Assembly (NCBI RefSeq): GCF_000473245.1
Contig: NC_022524.1
Coordinates: forward strand, 170,001-234,000
Length of the DNA stretch: 64,000 bases
Direction of reading: 5' to 3'
From: Bacillus infantis NRRL B-14911
Lineage (GTDB): Bacteria > Bacillota > Bacilli > Bacillales > Cytobacillaceae
Made by a program: the position numbers and the translations under genes. This document shows, piece by piece, positions 17,309 to 25,670 of the stretch (within the stretch, counting starts at the first letter, position 1; each line of letters opens with the position of its first letter). The notes under the pieces were generated by a model. That model saw only the letters and a list, made by a program, of their open reading frames with translations, searched no databases and was not told where the DNA came from.

Positions 17309-18133
17309 ATGATGAAAGAGATGATTGTTGCCCTGATATTGGGCATTGTTGAAGGTCTCACTGAGTTCGCGCCCGTTTCGTCTACGGGCCATATGATTAT
17401 AGTGGACGATATTCTATTAAAATCCAAAGAGCTTTTCTCGAAGGAAGTAGCCAATACATTCAAGGTTGTCATTCAGCTTGGGTCGATCCTTGCGGTGGTG
17501 ATTGTGTTCAAGGACCGGTTTATCCAGCTCCTCGGGCTGGGTAAAGGGGGGAAGGAACAATCGGATGGACCGAGGCTGAAGCTCACGCAAGTGATTGCAG
17601 GCCTGCTGCCTGCTGCGGTTCTTGGGCTTCTGTTCGAGGATTATATAGATAAGTATCTGTTCTCTGTCAATACAGTGGTAATCGGCCTTGTGGCTGGAGC
17701 ATTGCTTATGATTGCAGCTGATTATTATTCAAAGAGGAAGCCGGCCATTGAGACAGTGGACAAGATCACTTACCGGCAGGCAATCCTCATTGGATTGTTC
17801 CAATGCATCGCTTTATGGCCGGGCTTTTCACGGTCAGGCTCCACAATCTCGGGCGGGGTGCTGCTTGGACTCAGCCATAGGGCAGCCTCTGACTTTACCT
17901 TTATTATGGCGGTGCCTGTCATGCTTGGAGCGAGCGGGCTGTCGCTCTTGAAAAATTGGGAGTATTTCACGCCTGATGCCATCCCATTCTTCATTGTCGG
18001 CTTCATCAGTGCCTTTGTGTTCGCCCTGGCCTCAATCCGTTTTTTCCTGGCGCTCATCAACAGAATCAAGCTGGTGCCGTTCGCCATTTACAGAATTATC
18101 CTGGCGGCAGTCATTTATTTTGTTTTTCTGTGA
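17309..18133 (+). CDS. uppP: Undecaprenyl-diphosphate phosphatase (BacA type)
   Basis: Integral membrane enzyme that removes a phosphate from undecaprenyl diphosphate, recycling the lipid carrier for wall synthesis; extra copies give bacitracin resistance. 274 residues with about seven membrane helices and the two active-site motifs: EGLTEFAPVSSTGHM (near 14-28) and PGFSRSGSTISGG (near 170-182). GGAGG lies 4 bp before ATG 17309, and a second ATG follows at once. It ends before a c-di-AMP riboswitch with its own promoter. Confidence 0.95.
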   Translation: MMKEMIVALILGIVEGLTEFAPVSSTGHMIIVDDILLKSKELFSKEVANTFKVVIQLGSILAVVIVFKDRFIQLLGLGKGGKEQSDGPRLKLTQVIAGLLPAAVLGLLFEDYIDKYLFSVNTVVIGLVAGALLMIAADYYSKRKPAIETVDKITYRQAILIGLFQCIALWPGFSRSGSTISGGVLLGLSHRAASDFTFIMAVPVMLGASGLSLLKNWEYFTPDAIPFFIVGFISAFVFALASIRFFLALINRIKLVPFAIYRIILAAVIYFVFL

Positions 18134-18162
18134 GGCTAAAGTACAGTTCCAGTATTTAAATA

Positions 18163-18192
18163 TTTACAGAAGCTAGGTTCATAGAGTAAAAT
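18163..18192 (+). promoter_or_regulatory. Promoter upstream of the c-di-AMP riboswitch
   Basis: TTTACA, 18-bp spacer, TAAAAT. It ends about 20 bp before the aptamer, so transcription would start right at the riboswitch. Confidence 0.55.
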
Positions 18193-18210
18193 TAAAAAAA
18201 ATTTATCGAA

Positions 18211-18340
18211 AGATGCGCTTAATCTTTTAAAGAGCGGGGGATCCAACCGGCATACACATGCCTCGGGGTGAATCCTTTACAGGTAGGGCACTCTCAAAGC
18301 CCGAATCCGACAGCTAACCTCGTAAGCGTTATTGAGAGGA
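18211..18340 (+). ncRNA. c-di-AMP riboswitch (ydaO/yuaA class)
   Basis: The conserved aptamer blocks are present in order: CGCTTAATC, AGAGCGGGGGATCCAAC, CGGGGTGAATCC, GTAGGGCACTCTCAA, AGCCCGAATCCGACAGCTAACCT (split across the junction) and CGTAAGCGTTATTGAGAGG. These match the ydaO class, which binds two c-di-AMP molecules and usually turns genes off when the messenger is high. A terminator hairpin follows, then the symporter gene, so it is probably a transcription-terminating OFF switch. Confidence 0.95.
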
Positions 18341-18353
18341 CAAGTCTGCGTTC

Positions 18354-18385
18354 AAACACAGAGGTCTCGCCCTCTGTGTTTTTTT
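18354..18385 (+). terminator. Expression-platform terminator of the c-di-AMP riboswitch
   Basis: AACACAGAGG and CCTCTGTGTT form a 10-bp stem followed by T7, about 30 bp before the symporter gene. Confidence 0.9.
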
Positions 18386-18413
18386 ATGCTAAAAATTCGA
18401 TTAAGGAGGCTGC

Positions 18414-19640
18414 ATGATGAAACTATCAACAAAGATTATCATCGCTCTGATTGCGGGGGGCATTGTCGGCTTATTATTGAACTTATATTCCCCGGATTTA
18501 TTTGAAACATTGAACACCTACCTGTTCACTCCGCTGGGGAAAATATTCCTCAACTTGATCAACATGCTCGTTGTGCCGATTGTTTTCTTCTCCATCACGC
18601 TTGGCACCGCCGGTCTCGGCGATCCGAAGAAGCTTGGAAGGATTGGCTTGAAGACAATTTCTTACTTTTTGGCGACTACCTGTATGGCTTTGATCATAGG
18701 GATCGCATTCGCCTATATATTCCAGCCGGGAACTGTAGGAACTTTTGATACTACCGGCGCGGAGTTCCAGGCGGAGGAGGCGCCGCCAGTATCAGACACC
18801 TTGCTGAATATCATTCCGACAAACCCGATTAAGGCATTTACAGAAGGAAACATGCTGCAGATCATTACCTTTTCTGTTTTCATCGGTTTTGCACTAACCA
18901 TGCTTGGCGAGAAAACCAGAGGGGTCCTGAAGCTGTTTGACCAGGGGAATGAACTGATGATGTATCTTGTGAACCTGATCATGCGTTTTGCTCCGTATGG
19001 AACCTTCGGCCTGATCGTATCGGCAGTTGGCACTCAGGGAGTAGATGCGATTAAAGCGATGGGGCTGTACATGGGTGTGGTCCTTGCAGCGCTGATCGTC
19101 CATACACTTGTGACTTACGGGTCATCAGTATACTTTCTGGCAAAGCGTAATCCATTTGAATTCTTCAAGGGCTTTGCCCCTGCAATGAGCGTGGCCTTCA
19201 GTACATCGAGCAGTAATGCCACACTTCCGGTTTCCATGAATGTGGCCCAGAAGAACTTGAAGGTCCCTGAATCGGTGAGCAGCTTCGTTCAGCCGCTTGG
19301 CGCCACGATCAATATGGATGGAACAGCGATCATGCAAGGTGTGGCCACCATCTTTATCGCGCAGGTATATGGCCTTGATCTGACGTTCACCCAGCTTGTG
19401 ACAGTCGTTCTGACAGCTGTGCTTGCGAGCATCGGAACAGCAGGCGTGCCGGGTGTCGGCCTGATCATGCTGGCGATGGTCCTTCAGTCTGTTAACCTTC
19501 CTGTTGAAGGGATCGCCCTGATCATAGGGATCGACAGGCTTCTTGATATGACGAGAACAGCCGTCAATATTACAGGCGATGCCGCTTGTGCAGTCATCGT
19601 CGGTGAATCTGAGAAAAAGAAAAACAGGGAATTAACCTGA
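18414..19640 (+). CDS. Dicarboxylate/amino acid:cation symporter (GltT/GltP type)
   Basis: 408-residue SLC1-family membrane transporter that takes up glutamate, aspartate or C4-dicarboxylates with Na+ or H+. Eight helices plus two re-entrant loops are seen: the serine-rich loop STSSSNATLPVSM (about 262-274), the NMDGTAI motif (about 299-305, cation and substrate site) and a DMTRTAVNITGD substrate motif near the end (about 375-387). TAAGGAGG precedes two in-frame ATGs (18414, 18417). It follows a c-di-AMP riboswitch, so uptake of this anionic osmolyte is expected to fall when c-di-AMP is high. The exact substrate is not fixed by sequence. Confidence 0.93.
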   Translation: MMKLSTKIIIALIAGGIVGLLLNLYSPDLFETLNTYLFTPLGKIFLNLINMLVVPIVFFSITLGTAGLGDPKKLGRIGLKTISYFLATTCMALIIGIAFAYIFQPGTVGTFDTTGAEFQAEEAPPVSDTLLNIIPTNPIKAFTEGNMLQIITFSVFIGFALTMLGEKTRGVLKLFDQGNELMMYLVNLIMRFAPYGTFGLIVSAVGTQGVDAIKAMGLYMGVVLAALIVHTLVTYGSSVYFLAKRNPFEFFKGFAPAMSVAFSTSSSNATLPVSMNVAQKNLKVPESVSSFVQPLGATINMDGTAIMQGVATIFIAQVYGLDLTFTQLVTVVLTAVLASIGTAGVPGVGLIMLAMVLQSVNLPVEGIALIIGIDRLLDMTRTAVNITGDAACAVIVGESEKKKNRELT

Positions 19641-19652
19641 TAATAGGGAAAG

Positions 19653-19686
19653 CAAAACACCGTCCGGATGAAGGACGGTGTTTTTT
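19653..19686. terminator. Terminator between symporter and antiporter genes
   Basis: AAAACACCGTCC and GGACGGTGTTTT stem with a 7-nt loop and T6. Symmetrical enough to serve the convergent minus-strand gene as well. Confidence 0.9.
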
Positions 19687-19713
19687 GATGGAACGGGTGA
19701 ACCGCGGGAAGTA

Positions 19714-21210
19714 CTACGCAGTCGGTTCGGCCGCTTCTTCTATTTTTTTCTGCAGAAGAAGCTTCTTGAGCTGCGGTTTGCTCTTGCGGCTGGCGAGGAT
19801 ATACAGCACATCCCCTGGAAGGATGATGGTGCTGCCGGCCGGGGTAATCAGTTCATCATTGCGGATGATGGCATTCACAAGCGCACCTTTAGGGAACGGG
19901 ATATCAATCAGGGTCTGCCCGATGATCTGGGCATCATCCTCCATTTCGTATTCAATCATTTCTGCATCTGCCTTTCCGATGGACACAAGCTCAAGCGAAT
20001 GCATAGGCGTCGTTTTTTTCGGTCCGGTCAGCTTGAGTCTCGCTGCGAGTGCTGTAATCGTTGAGCCTTGAATGAGGCAGCTGGTCAGGACGACGAAGAA
20101 GACGACATTGAAGATCTGCTGGCTTCCCTCAACTCCTGCAAGAAGAGGGAAGGTGGCCAATACGATTGGTACGGCTCCCTTAAGTCCGGCCCAGGAAAGG
20201 AAAATGAGTTCGTTCGTTTTATATCCCATCCTGATAGTGGACAAGAAGACGGCTGCAGGTCTTGCAATCAATATAAGGATTGCAGAAATGGCGATGCCTT
20301 TCAGGAATATATCCAGGCTGAACAGCTCGGAAGGGAACACCAGCAGGCCGAGAATCACAAACATCATGATCTGCATCATCCAGGCAAATCCTTCAGAAAA
20401 GCGGAAGATGGTGTGCTTGTAGGCAAGTTCCATGTTTCCGATGATAATGGCAGCGATATAGACGGCAAGAAGGCCGCTTCCGCTCGCAAAGGCTGTAATT
20501 CCATATGTTAAAAGTGCAAAGGCTGTGGCAAAGACAGGATAGAGGCCGCCTGAATCAAGATTGATGCGGTTAAGGGCAAACACGGCCAATCTGCCGAAGA
20601 TCAGTCCAAACAGGAGGCCAATGCTCATCTGGAGGAAAAAGGTTCCGATCAAGGACCAGATGCTTGCTTCCGGAAGGGTGATCAATTCAATCATGGCGAC
20701 TGTCAGGAAGACAGCCATCGGATCATTGGAGCCTGATTCTGCTTCAAGAGTGGCGCCAATCCGTTCATCGATATTCTTATCCTTGAGGACAGCGAAGACG
20801 GCAGCAGCATCCGTTGATCCGACAATGGCACCGAAAAGAATTGATTCGAGCCAGCCTGTCCCCAGAATGAGTTTCGCTGCGGCTGCAACAATTCCGGATG
20901 TGAGGATGACGCCGAGGGTGGCGAGTGACAATGATGGGAGGACAACAGGGCGCAGTGTTTTCCACTTAGTCTGGAGGCCGCCTTCAAACAGGATAATGAT
21001 CAAAGCAAGGACACCGATCATTTGGGCTGTGCTGGCATTGTCGAAATAAATGATGCCCAGTACGTCGCTGCCCATAAGCATCCCGACTGCCATAAACAGC
21101 ACGAGGGAAGGAACGCCAAGCCGTGAGGAGAATTTAGTAGTCAGCACGCCGGTGATAAACAGAATGGCTGCAAGCAGGATGAATGTATCTGTATGCAAAA
21201 CATTAATCAT
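19714..21210 (-). CDS. K+/H+ antiporter with RCK_C (TrkA_C) domain
   Basis: 498 residues. The first 390 form a CPA1/CPA2-type cation/proton antiporter with about 12 membrane helices, including the FEGGLQ motif and the paired acidic segment GSTDAAAVFAVL (Asp of the transport site). A cytosolic RCK_C domain follows (about 400-480; SIGKADAEMIEYEM, PFPKGALVNAIIRNDELITPAGSTIILPGDVLYILA). RCK_C domains of related antiporters (CpaA of S. aureus) bind c-di-AMP, which switches on K+ export. AGGAGCT precedes ATG 21210. It converges on the riboswitch-controlled symporter. Ion choice is inferred from the family. Confidence 0.9.
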   Translation of the reverse strand: MINVLHTDTFILLAAILFITGVLTTKFSSRLGVPSLVLFMAVGMLMGSDVLGIIYFDNASTAQMIGVLALIIILFEGGLQTKWKTLRPVVLPSLSLATLGVILTSGIVAAAAKLILGTGWLESILFGAIVGSTDAAAVFAVLKDKNIDERIGATLEAESGSNDPMAVFLTVAMIELITLPEASIWSLIGTFFLQMSIGLLFGLIFGRLAVFALNRINLDSGGLYPVFATAFALLTYGITAFASGSGLLAVYIAAIIIGNMELAYKHTIFRFSEGFAWMMQIMMFVILGLLVFPSELFSLDIFLKGIAISAILILIARPAAVFLSTIRMGYKTNELIFLSWAGLKGAVPIVLATFPLLAGVEGSQQIFNVVFFVVLTSCLIQGSTITALAARLKLTGPKKTTPMHSLELVSIGKADAEMIEYEMEDDAQIIGQTLIDIPFPKGALVNAIIRNDELITPAGSTIILPGDVLYILASRKSKPQLKKLLLQKKIEEAAEPTA

Positions 21211-21228
21211 GGATATCAGCTCCTTTTT

Positions 21229-21786
21229 CTATAAATTGACGTCGAGAGTGACAGATGGGGGGTTCTTAGGTGAAATCCCCAGATAGCTATAGGTTTCTGA
21301 TGGGGATGATTGCTGAAGCCTCTTTTGAATCAGCGACACGGCAATGCCTTTTGAATAAGCATGGTAGCCAAAGGTTTTTCTTAAAGTGTGTGTGCCGACA
21401 GGCTCTTCAATGCCTGCGGCCCTGGCAGCCTCATTAATGATCCGGTACGCCTGAACTCTTGTGATTGAATTATGGGACTTCCTTGACTTAAAGAGCGGGT
21501 CTTCCCTTTTGAGGCCATTCTCCTTGATGCACTTGTGGAGGGCTTCGCGGACCTGCAGATTGAAATAGATAGGGGGGAAGCAATTTTCAGAGGTATGCAA
21601 ATAGGAAAGAATATTTCCGCTTTCATCTGCAGCATCTTTTACCTGCAGATGAAGCAGGTCATTAATGCGTATTCCGGTGTTGATGCCAAGCAGAAACAAG
21701 CAATAATCCCTGGATGAGCGGGATTGGAGCCACTCTTTCATAATCAGGATCTTTTGTTTGTCAGTTATTGCACCGACTGTTTTCAT
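21229..21786 (-). CDS. Stand-alone tyrosine recombinase catalytic domain
   Basis: 185 residues, only the catalytic half of a phage-integrase-type enzyme; the usual N-terminal arm-binding and core-binding domains are missing. Active-site residues are seen: Arg in NTGIRINDLLHL (about 40), the HTLR box in GTHTLRKTFGYHAYSKG (about 132-148) and the candidate nucleophile Tyr in SETYSYLGIS (about 168-170). Bacillus YoeC (about 181 residues) has this same short form. A perfect GGAGGTGAT site precedes ATG 21786, so it is expressed, not a remnant. Only 18 bp separate it from the antiporter, so the two may share a transcript. No att repeats or other phage genes were seen. Confidence 0.85.
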   Translation of the reverse strand: MKTVGAITDKQKILIMKEWLQSRSSRDYCLFLLGINTGIRINDLLHLQVKDAADESGNILSYLHTSENCFPPIYFNLQVREALHKCIKENGLKREDPLFKSRKSHNSITRVQAYRIINEAARAAGIEEPVGTHTLRKTFGYHAYSKGIAVSLIQKRLQQSSPSETYSYLGISPKNPPSVTLDVNL

Positions 21787-21959
21787 TAAATCACCTCCAA
21801 TGTAACTTAATCCTATTATAGCATATGGTTATGTAACATGGAAAAGAATAGAACCTGCTTTGGCATCCGATGAGTTCTATATATTTGGAAATAACATGAA
21901 ATTACAAATAATTTTTGTTACGATAGAAAAAAAGCCCGGCTCTTATAAAAGGAGGAACC

Positions 21960-22406
21960 ATGTTAAAGAAGTTTTTTTTGCCTATTATTTATATAAGTGA
22001 GTGGGTGGTGTTTTTTTATACTGTCCTCTTTATGATTATTTTTAATCTAACTTATTACGTAAACATGGTCATCATTGATATGCCTTGGGAAGAACGTACC
22101 TCCCTGCCTTTTATAAAGACTGTGATTTTCATGACAGGTGCATGTATGGTTTGTTTCCTTTATATCAAATACGTGAAAGGAAGAAGGATTTATCAGAATG
22201 TAAAAGATATCCTTTGGGGTATTCTGTTTGGAGTAAATGGCCTGCTGTGTATCCTTATGCTGGGGATAAGCCTTATTTTTGAGCTGCCTATTAATGAACG
22301 GGTTCTACTGGCATTGGCCTTCATTGCAAGTGCAGGATTTTTTTTGGCGTGCATCAGAAGCCTGTTGCTTTCTTATGTAGGACGCCCTTTTTTTTCAGCC
22401 AGGTAA
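21960..22406 (+). CDS. Four-helix membrane protein of unknown function
   Basis: 148 residues with four membrane segments: about 5-33, 49-68, 78-102 and 112-135. The loop NMVIIDMPWEERTSLPFIK and the basic IKYVKGRRIYQNVKD loop would be on opposite sides. AAAGGAGG lies 6 bp before ATG 21960. It is monocistronic, divergent from the recombinase and followed by a 32-bp perfect palindrome. I do not recognise a family. Confidence 0.7.
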   Translation: MLKKFFLPIIYISEWVVFFYTVLFMIIFNLTYYVNMVIIDMPWEERTSLPFIKTVIFMTGACMVCFLYIKYVKGRRIYQNVKDILWGILFGVNGLLCILMLGISLIFELPINERVLLALAFIASAGFFLACIRSLLLSYVGRPFFSAR

Positions 22407-22440
22407 CCTTACAGCCAACATGATGATCAGGACCATATAA

Positions 22441-22472
22441 TAAGCGCATGGATGTTAACATCCATGCGCTTA
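22441..22472. terminator. 32-bp perfect palindrome, probable bidirectional terminator
   Basis: TAAGCGCATGGATGTT followed directly by its exact reverse complement (centre GTTAAC). It lies between the convergent genes at 21960-22406 and 22514-23560. There is no T run next to it, only moderately T-rich sequence, so it may be a weak two-way terminator or a processing/protection hairpin. Confidence 0.55.
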
Positions 22473-22513
22473 TGAATACTTTTATAACGGGCATATCCCT
22501 TTTTAAAAGCTAC

Positions 22514-23560
22514 TTATAAGAATTTCACACATACAGGGTAAGGAACTGAAACATCCTTCTGCAGCAGGGATAGCCTGCCGCTTTGTGCGTCACGGGCAAA
22601 CAAAGTGAGGTTTCCGGTTTCCTGGTTGGAGGCAACGATATATCTTTCTGAAGGATCGAGCACAAAGTCGCGCGGCCAGTTTCCTTCAGTTGAAGTATGC
22701 TCGATGAAATCCAGCTTGCCTGTTTCTTCATTCACAGAGTATACGGCGATGCTGTCATGTCCGCGATTGGCGGCATAGACAAAGCGGCCGTCAGAAGAGA
22801 TATGGATGGCGCTTCCCTGGTTATTTTCCCGGAATGTTTGAGGGATGGCCGGTACTGTCTGCATTACCTTGAAGCTGCCGTCATTCGGGCTGTATTCGAG
22901 CACGATTACCTCGGAGCTCAGCTCTGTCATCACATAGGCAATATTTCTTTCCGGGTGGAAAACAAGATGCCGCGGACCGCTGCCAGGCTTTACATCCAGT
23001 GTGGCCGCTTCCTTCAGCACTCCATCATTTAACTCATAGGTAATGATTTCATCTGTACCCAGGTCAACGGCTGCAATGAATTTTCCATCTGGCGTAAAAC
23101 CTGCATAATGGGCATGCGGCTTTTCCTGGCGGTCTGGGTTTGGACCTGTACCCTCATGCTGGGCAACCGATGAAGCTGAAAGCAGGGAACCTTCCCCCGT
23201 CAGTCCGTAGGCTTCAATTGTACCTTTATGGTAATTGGCAGTCACTGCATAGTCCGAGTCTTTATTTACACTGATATGGCATGGAGATGCACCGTCAGAC
23301 AGCTGGCGGTTCAGTTCCGTAAGCCCGCCGTCATCGCTGATGGAGAACGCGGCTGCGCCGCCTTTCGCCCCTTCCTTTACGACGGAATAAAGGCGTGTTT
23401 TATCTTCGCTGACTGTCACATATGTAGGGTTTTCAAGCTCTGCGGCGAGCTTGACATTATCGAGCCTGCCGTTTTCTGTATTCAATTCAAAAGAATAAAT
23501 GCCTTTGCTGTCGCCTTTTGTGTAGGTGCCAATAAATCCGGAAAAAATATGGTCCTTCAT
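22514..23560 (-). CDS. pgl: 6-phosphogluconolactonase, seven-bladed propeller type (YkgB family)
   Basis: 348 residues, as in B. subtilis Pgl/YkgB (349). The lactonase beta-propeller family hydrolyses 6-phosphogluconolactone in the oxidative pentose phosphate pathway. Repeated blades are seen, with FIGTYTKGDSKGIYSFELN at the start, SPCHISVNKDSDYAVTANYHKG, HAHYAGFTPDGKFIAAVDLGTDEI, GPRHLVFHPERNIAYVMTEL and GNWPRDFVLDPSERYIVASNQETGNL. ATG 23560 is chosen because GGAG lies about 7 bp before it and homologues start there; the longer frame to 23647 has no site. It stands alone. Confidence 0.92.
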   Translation of the reverse strand: MKDHIFSGFIGTYTKGDSKGIYSFELNTENGRLDNVKLAAELENPTYVTVSEDKTRLYSVVKEGAKGGAAAFSISDDGGLTELNRQLSDGASPCHISVNKDSDYAVTANYHKGTIEAYGLTGEGSLLSASSVAQHEGTGPNPDRQEKPHAHYAGFTPDGKFIAAVDLGTDEIITYELNDGVLKEAATLDVKPGSGPRHLVFHPERNIAYVMTELSSEVIVLEYSPNDGSFKVMQTVPAIPQTFRENNQGSAIHISSDGRFVYAANRGHDSIAVYSVNEETGKLDFIEHTSTEGNWPRDFVLDPSERYIVASNQETGNLTLFARDAQSGRLSLLQKDVSVPYPVCVKFL

Positions 23561-23646
23561 ACTAATTCTCCTTTCAAAGTGCGGAATTGCCTCTATTATA
23601 GCATGAACCTTTTCAGTGTATTCAGCAGGGCATTGTGAAAAAGCCA

Positions 23647-23678
23647 AAGGACCTGGCGGGTTAGTCTGCCAGGTCCTT
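23647..23678 (-). terminator. Terminator after the general stress gene
   Basis: AAGGACCTGGC and GCCAGGTCCTT stem with a 10-nt loop; on the minus strand TTTGGCTTTTTC follows. It lies 17 bp after the stress-protein stop codon. Confidence 0.75.
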
Positions 23679-23694
23679 GTGGCCAGCTGAGCCC

Positions 23695-24510
23695 TTATCC
23701 TTTAGGATAGTCTGAATTAGGCTGGCGCGGGTCAGTATAATCGCGGTTCACTTCATCTCTCAGTCTGTCTTCATCTGCAAAGGGGTTGCTTACCACCTTG
23801 TCACTGAGAGGGGTGTTTGGATCTATATTTTCATCTGTATACGGGCGGTTTTGATCATTGTGGTCCTGGAATGCATTTTCGCCTTTATCCAGTTCACCGG
23901 GGTTAAGCGGATCGACAATATAGTCGTCATACTTATCTTCCTGGTCCGTAGCCCGGATGGCTGTATTCCTGTCTGTTGTGCCTACGAAATCTTCGTCAGT
24001 GCGGCGGGCGTCATTGACAGCTCCTCCGGTGAAGATCGTTTCATCATCTGTCAGGCGGTCGCGGTTCCGGTCATCGGGATCCACAAGGATCAGGATTCTT
24101 CCTTCTTTTACCTCTGCTTCATAACGGCTGGCCTCTTCTTCCGGGATGCCCATGCCGATCAATGCGCCTGCAAGTCCGCCTGCCCCGGCGCCAACCGCTG
24201 CCCCGGTCAGTGTTGCAGCAATCGGGCCCGCCGCAACGATCGGTCCAATTCCAGGGATTGCAAGGGCACCGATGCCCACAAGCAGCCCTGTGAGCCCGCC
24301 CAATGCTCCGCCGGCAGCAGCGCCAGCCGCAAGGCCTTCCTCTGTCTTCGTCCCGGTTTCCTCGCTCACAGCGTCAAGATCATCACGGTTTTTGCTGATG
24401 ACGGAAATGTCCTCAGCCCGGTAGCCTTCTGCTTTCAGCCTTTCAATTGTTTCAACCGCTTCATTCTCTGTTGCATATGAGCCTACTACGCGCTTATTAT
24501 CTTCTGCCAT
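23695..24510 (-). CDS. General stress protein with YflT/GSP17M domain
   Basis: 271 residues. The N-terminal domain (about 5-50, KRVVGSYATENEAVETIERLKAEGY then EDISVISKN) is the YflT/general stress protein 17M fold. A glycine/alanine-rich hydrophobic middle follows (about 60-125, GLAAGAAAGGALGGLTGLLVG and AAVGAGAGGLAGALIGMGIP), which may enter a membrane. The C-terminal 110 residues are very acidic, Asp/Asn-rich and probably disordered. ATG 24510 is chosen because GGAGG is 7 bp before it; the ATG two codons earlier sits too close. A SigB-like promoter upstream fits its family. Molecular role unknown. Confidence 0.88.
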   Translation of the reverse strand: MAEDNKRVVGSYATENEAVETIERLKAEGYRAEDISVISKNRDDLDAVSEETGTKTEEGLAAGAAAGGALGGLTGLLVGIGALAIPGIGPIVAAGPIAATLTGAAVGAGAGGLAGALIGMGIPEEEASRYEAEVKEGRILILVDPDDRNRDRLTDDETIFTGGAVNDARRTDEDFVGTTDRNTAIRATDQEDKYDDYIVDPLNPGELDKGENAFQDHNDQNRPYTDENIDPNTPLSDKVVSNPFADEDRLRDEVNRDYTDPRQPNSDYPKG

Positions 24511-24553
24511 GTTCATTCCTCCTTATTATATAAAAACTTATCTAATAGAATAC

Positions 24554-24580
24554 ATACCCTTATGTGAAAAAGGCCTAAAC
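24554..24580 (-). promoter_or_regulatory. SigB-type promoter of the general stress gene
   Basis: On the minus strand GTTTAG, a 15-bp spacer and GGGTAT fit the SigB consensus (GTTTAA-N12-15-GGGTAT). It lies about 40 bp before the gene. Confidence 0.65.
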
Positions 24581-24709
24581 CTCAGCCTGCCTGAAATATA
24601 TGGCAAAGAACCGCTTCGTACAGGGACACTCACGGGAGTCAGCATTGCAATACTGCAGGGAAATGCTATGATATAATTGTCAGACTTTTTCATGGGAGAA
24701 GGGATTGCA

Positions 24710-25552
24710 TTGAGGAACGAATTGCTTAAGATTGGCACAAGAATAGTAGAGAGCAAAGAGCAGCTCGTCAATCACATATTTGAACGGGAATGCCCTTTCT
24801 ATAAGGAAAAGCTTAAGAAATCGACTGTTGCCAGAAATCAGATAGCTGAATGGCGCAAGGCCTTGATTCAGATCCTGGGTGAATCATTATATATGGATCA
24901 GGAGGAAAGCGGGCGCAAAATTGAAGAATGGGCCCGTAACACAGGAGAAACTGCGATAGAAAACGGCGTTCCCCTGGACGAATCCCTCCGTGTGCTGTCC
25001 CTGTTCAGATCGGTTATTTGGGACGTTTTCACTGAGGAGCTGGAGAAAAATCAATTTGCTGCTGTCACGATGCTTGATGTCAGCAAAATCATCAACCCGC
25101 TCCTGGATGAGGTCGCGTATATATTCAGTAATATTTACATGAACTACAGCACAAGGAAAATAGAAGTAGCCCGGACTGCCCTGCAGGAGCTGTCCGTTCC
25201 GGTTGTCCCGATTTCAGAGGATATTGCCGTTCTTCCGCTCGTTGGGGAAGTAGATACAGAGCGCGCAAAATTCATTATGGAAAAATGCCTGAAAAACAGC
25301 TCAGAGCTTCAATTAAAGCAGCTGTTCATTGATGTTTCAGGCGTCCCGATGATAGATACGATGGTTGCCCATAATCTGTTTCAGATTGTAAAGTCATTAA
25401 ACCTGATCGGCGTGAAGGCAACTATGACCGGAATACGGCCGGAAATCGCCCAGACGATCGTGGCCCTCGGGATAGAATTCCGGGAAATCCCCACGAGGGC
25501 AAATCTTAAGCAGGCGCTGATGGCAGCAGGATTCGAGCAAACTAAAAGATGA
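24710..25552 (+). CDS. RsbR-type stressosome co-antagonist
   Basis: 280 residues. The N-terminal half (about 1-150) is the helical, globin-like RsbR sensor domain and the C-terminal half (about 165-275) is a STAS domain (ISEDIAVLPLVGEVDTERAKFIMEKCL, then LFIDVSGVPMIDTMVAHNLFQIVKSLNLIGVKATMTGIRPEIAQTIV). RsbR proteins and RsbS build the stressosome that frees RsbT to start the SigB cascade; Thr in VGEVDTERA and in DVSGVPMIDTM are at the positions phosphorylated by RsbT. TTG 24710 follows GAGAAGGG; a TTG at 24677 lies inside the likely -10 (TATAAT, 24672-24677). It is an isolated paralogue, divergent from a SigB-type gene. Confidence 0.9.
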   Translation: MRNELLKIGTRIVESKEQLVNHIFERECPFYKEKLKKSTVARNQIAEWRKALIQILGESLYMDQEESGRKIEEWARNTGETAIENGVPLDESLRVLSLFRSVIWDVFTEELEKNQFAAVTMLDVSKIINPLLDEVAYIFSNIYMNYSTRKIEVARTALQELSVPVVPISEDIAVLPLVGEVDTERAKFIMEKCLKNSSELQLKQLFIDVSGVPMIDTMVAHNLFQIVKSLNLIGVKATMTGIRPEIAQTIVALGIEFREIPTRANLKQALMAAGFEQTKR

Positions 25553-25670
25553 TATTTGTGTGAAACTTATATACAAATGAGGAACTGACTGAATATAAAG
25601 TGATACACTAATCATATACAGTTGAAGGGAAATCTATTAAGCAGCCTTCTGCAAAAGCGGGGAGTCGAAC

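Noticed and set aside
19678-20511. Plus-strand frames over the antiporter gene
   Set aside because: They are antisense to a long, well-conserved membrane protein.
21229-21786. Genomic island or prophage around the recombinase
   Set aside because: No att repeats, no phage genes and no tRNA next to it; flanks look like normal core genes.
24645-24677. TTGCAA/TATAAT promoter for the RsbR gene
   Set aside because: The spacer would be 21 bp, too long for SigA; only the -10 is supported.
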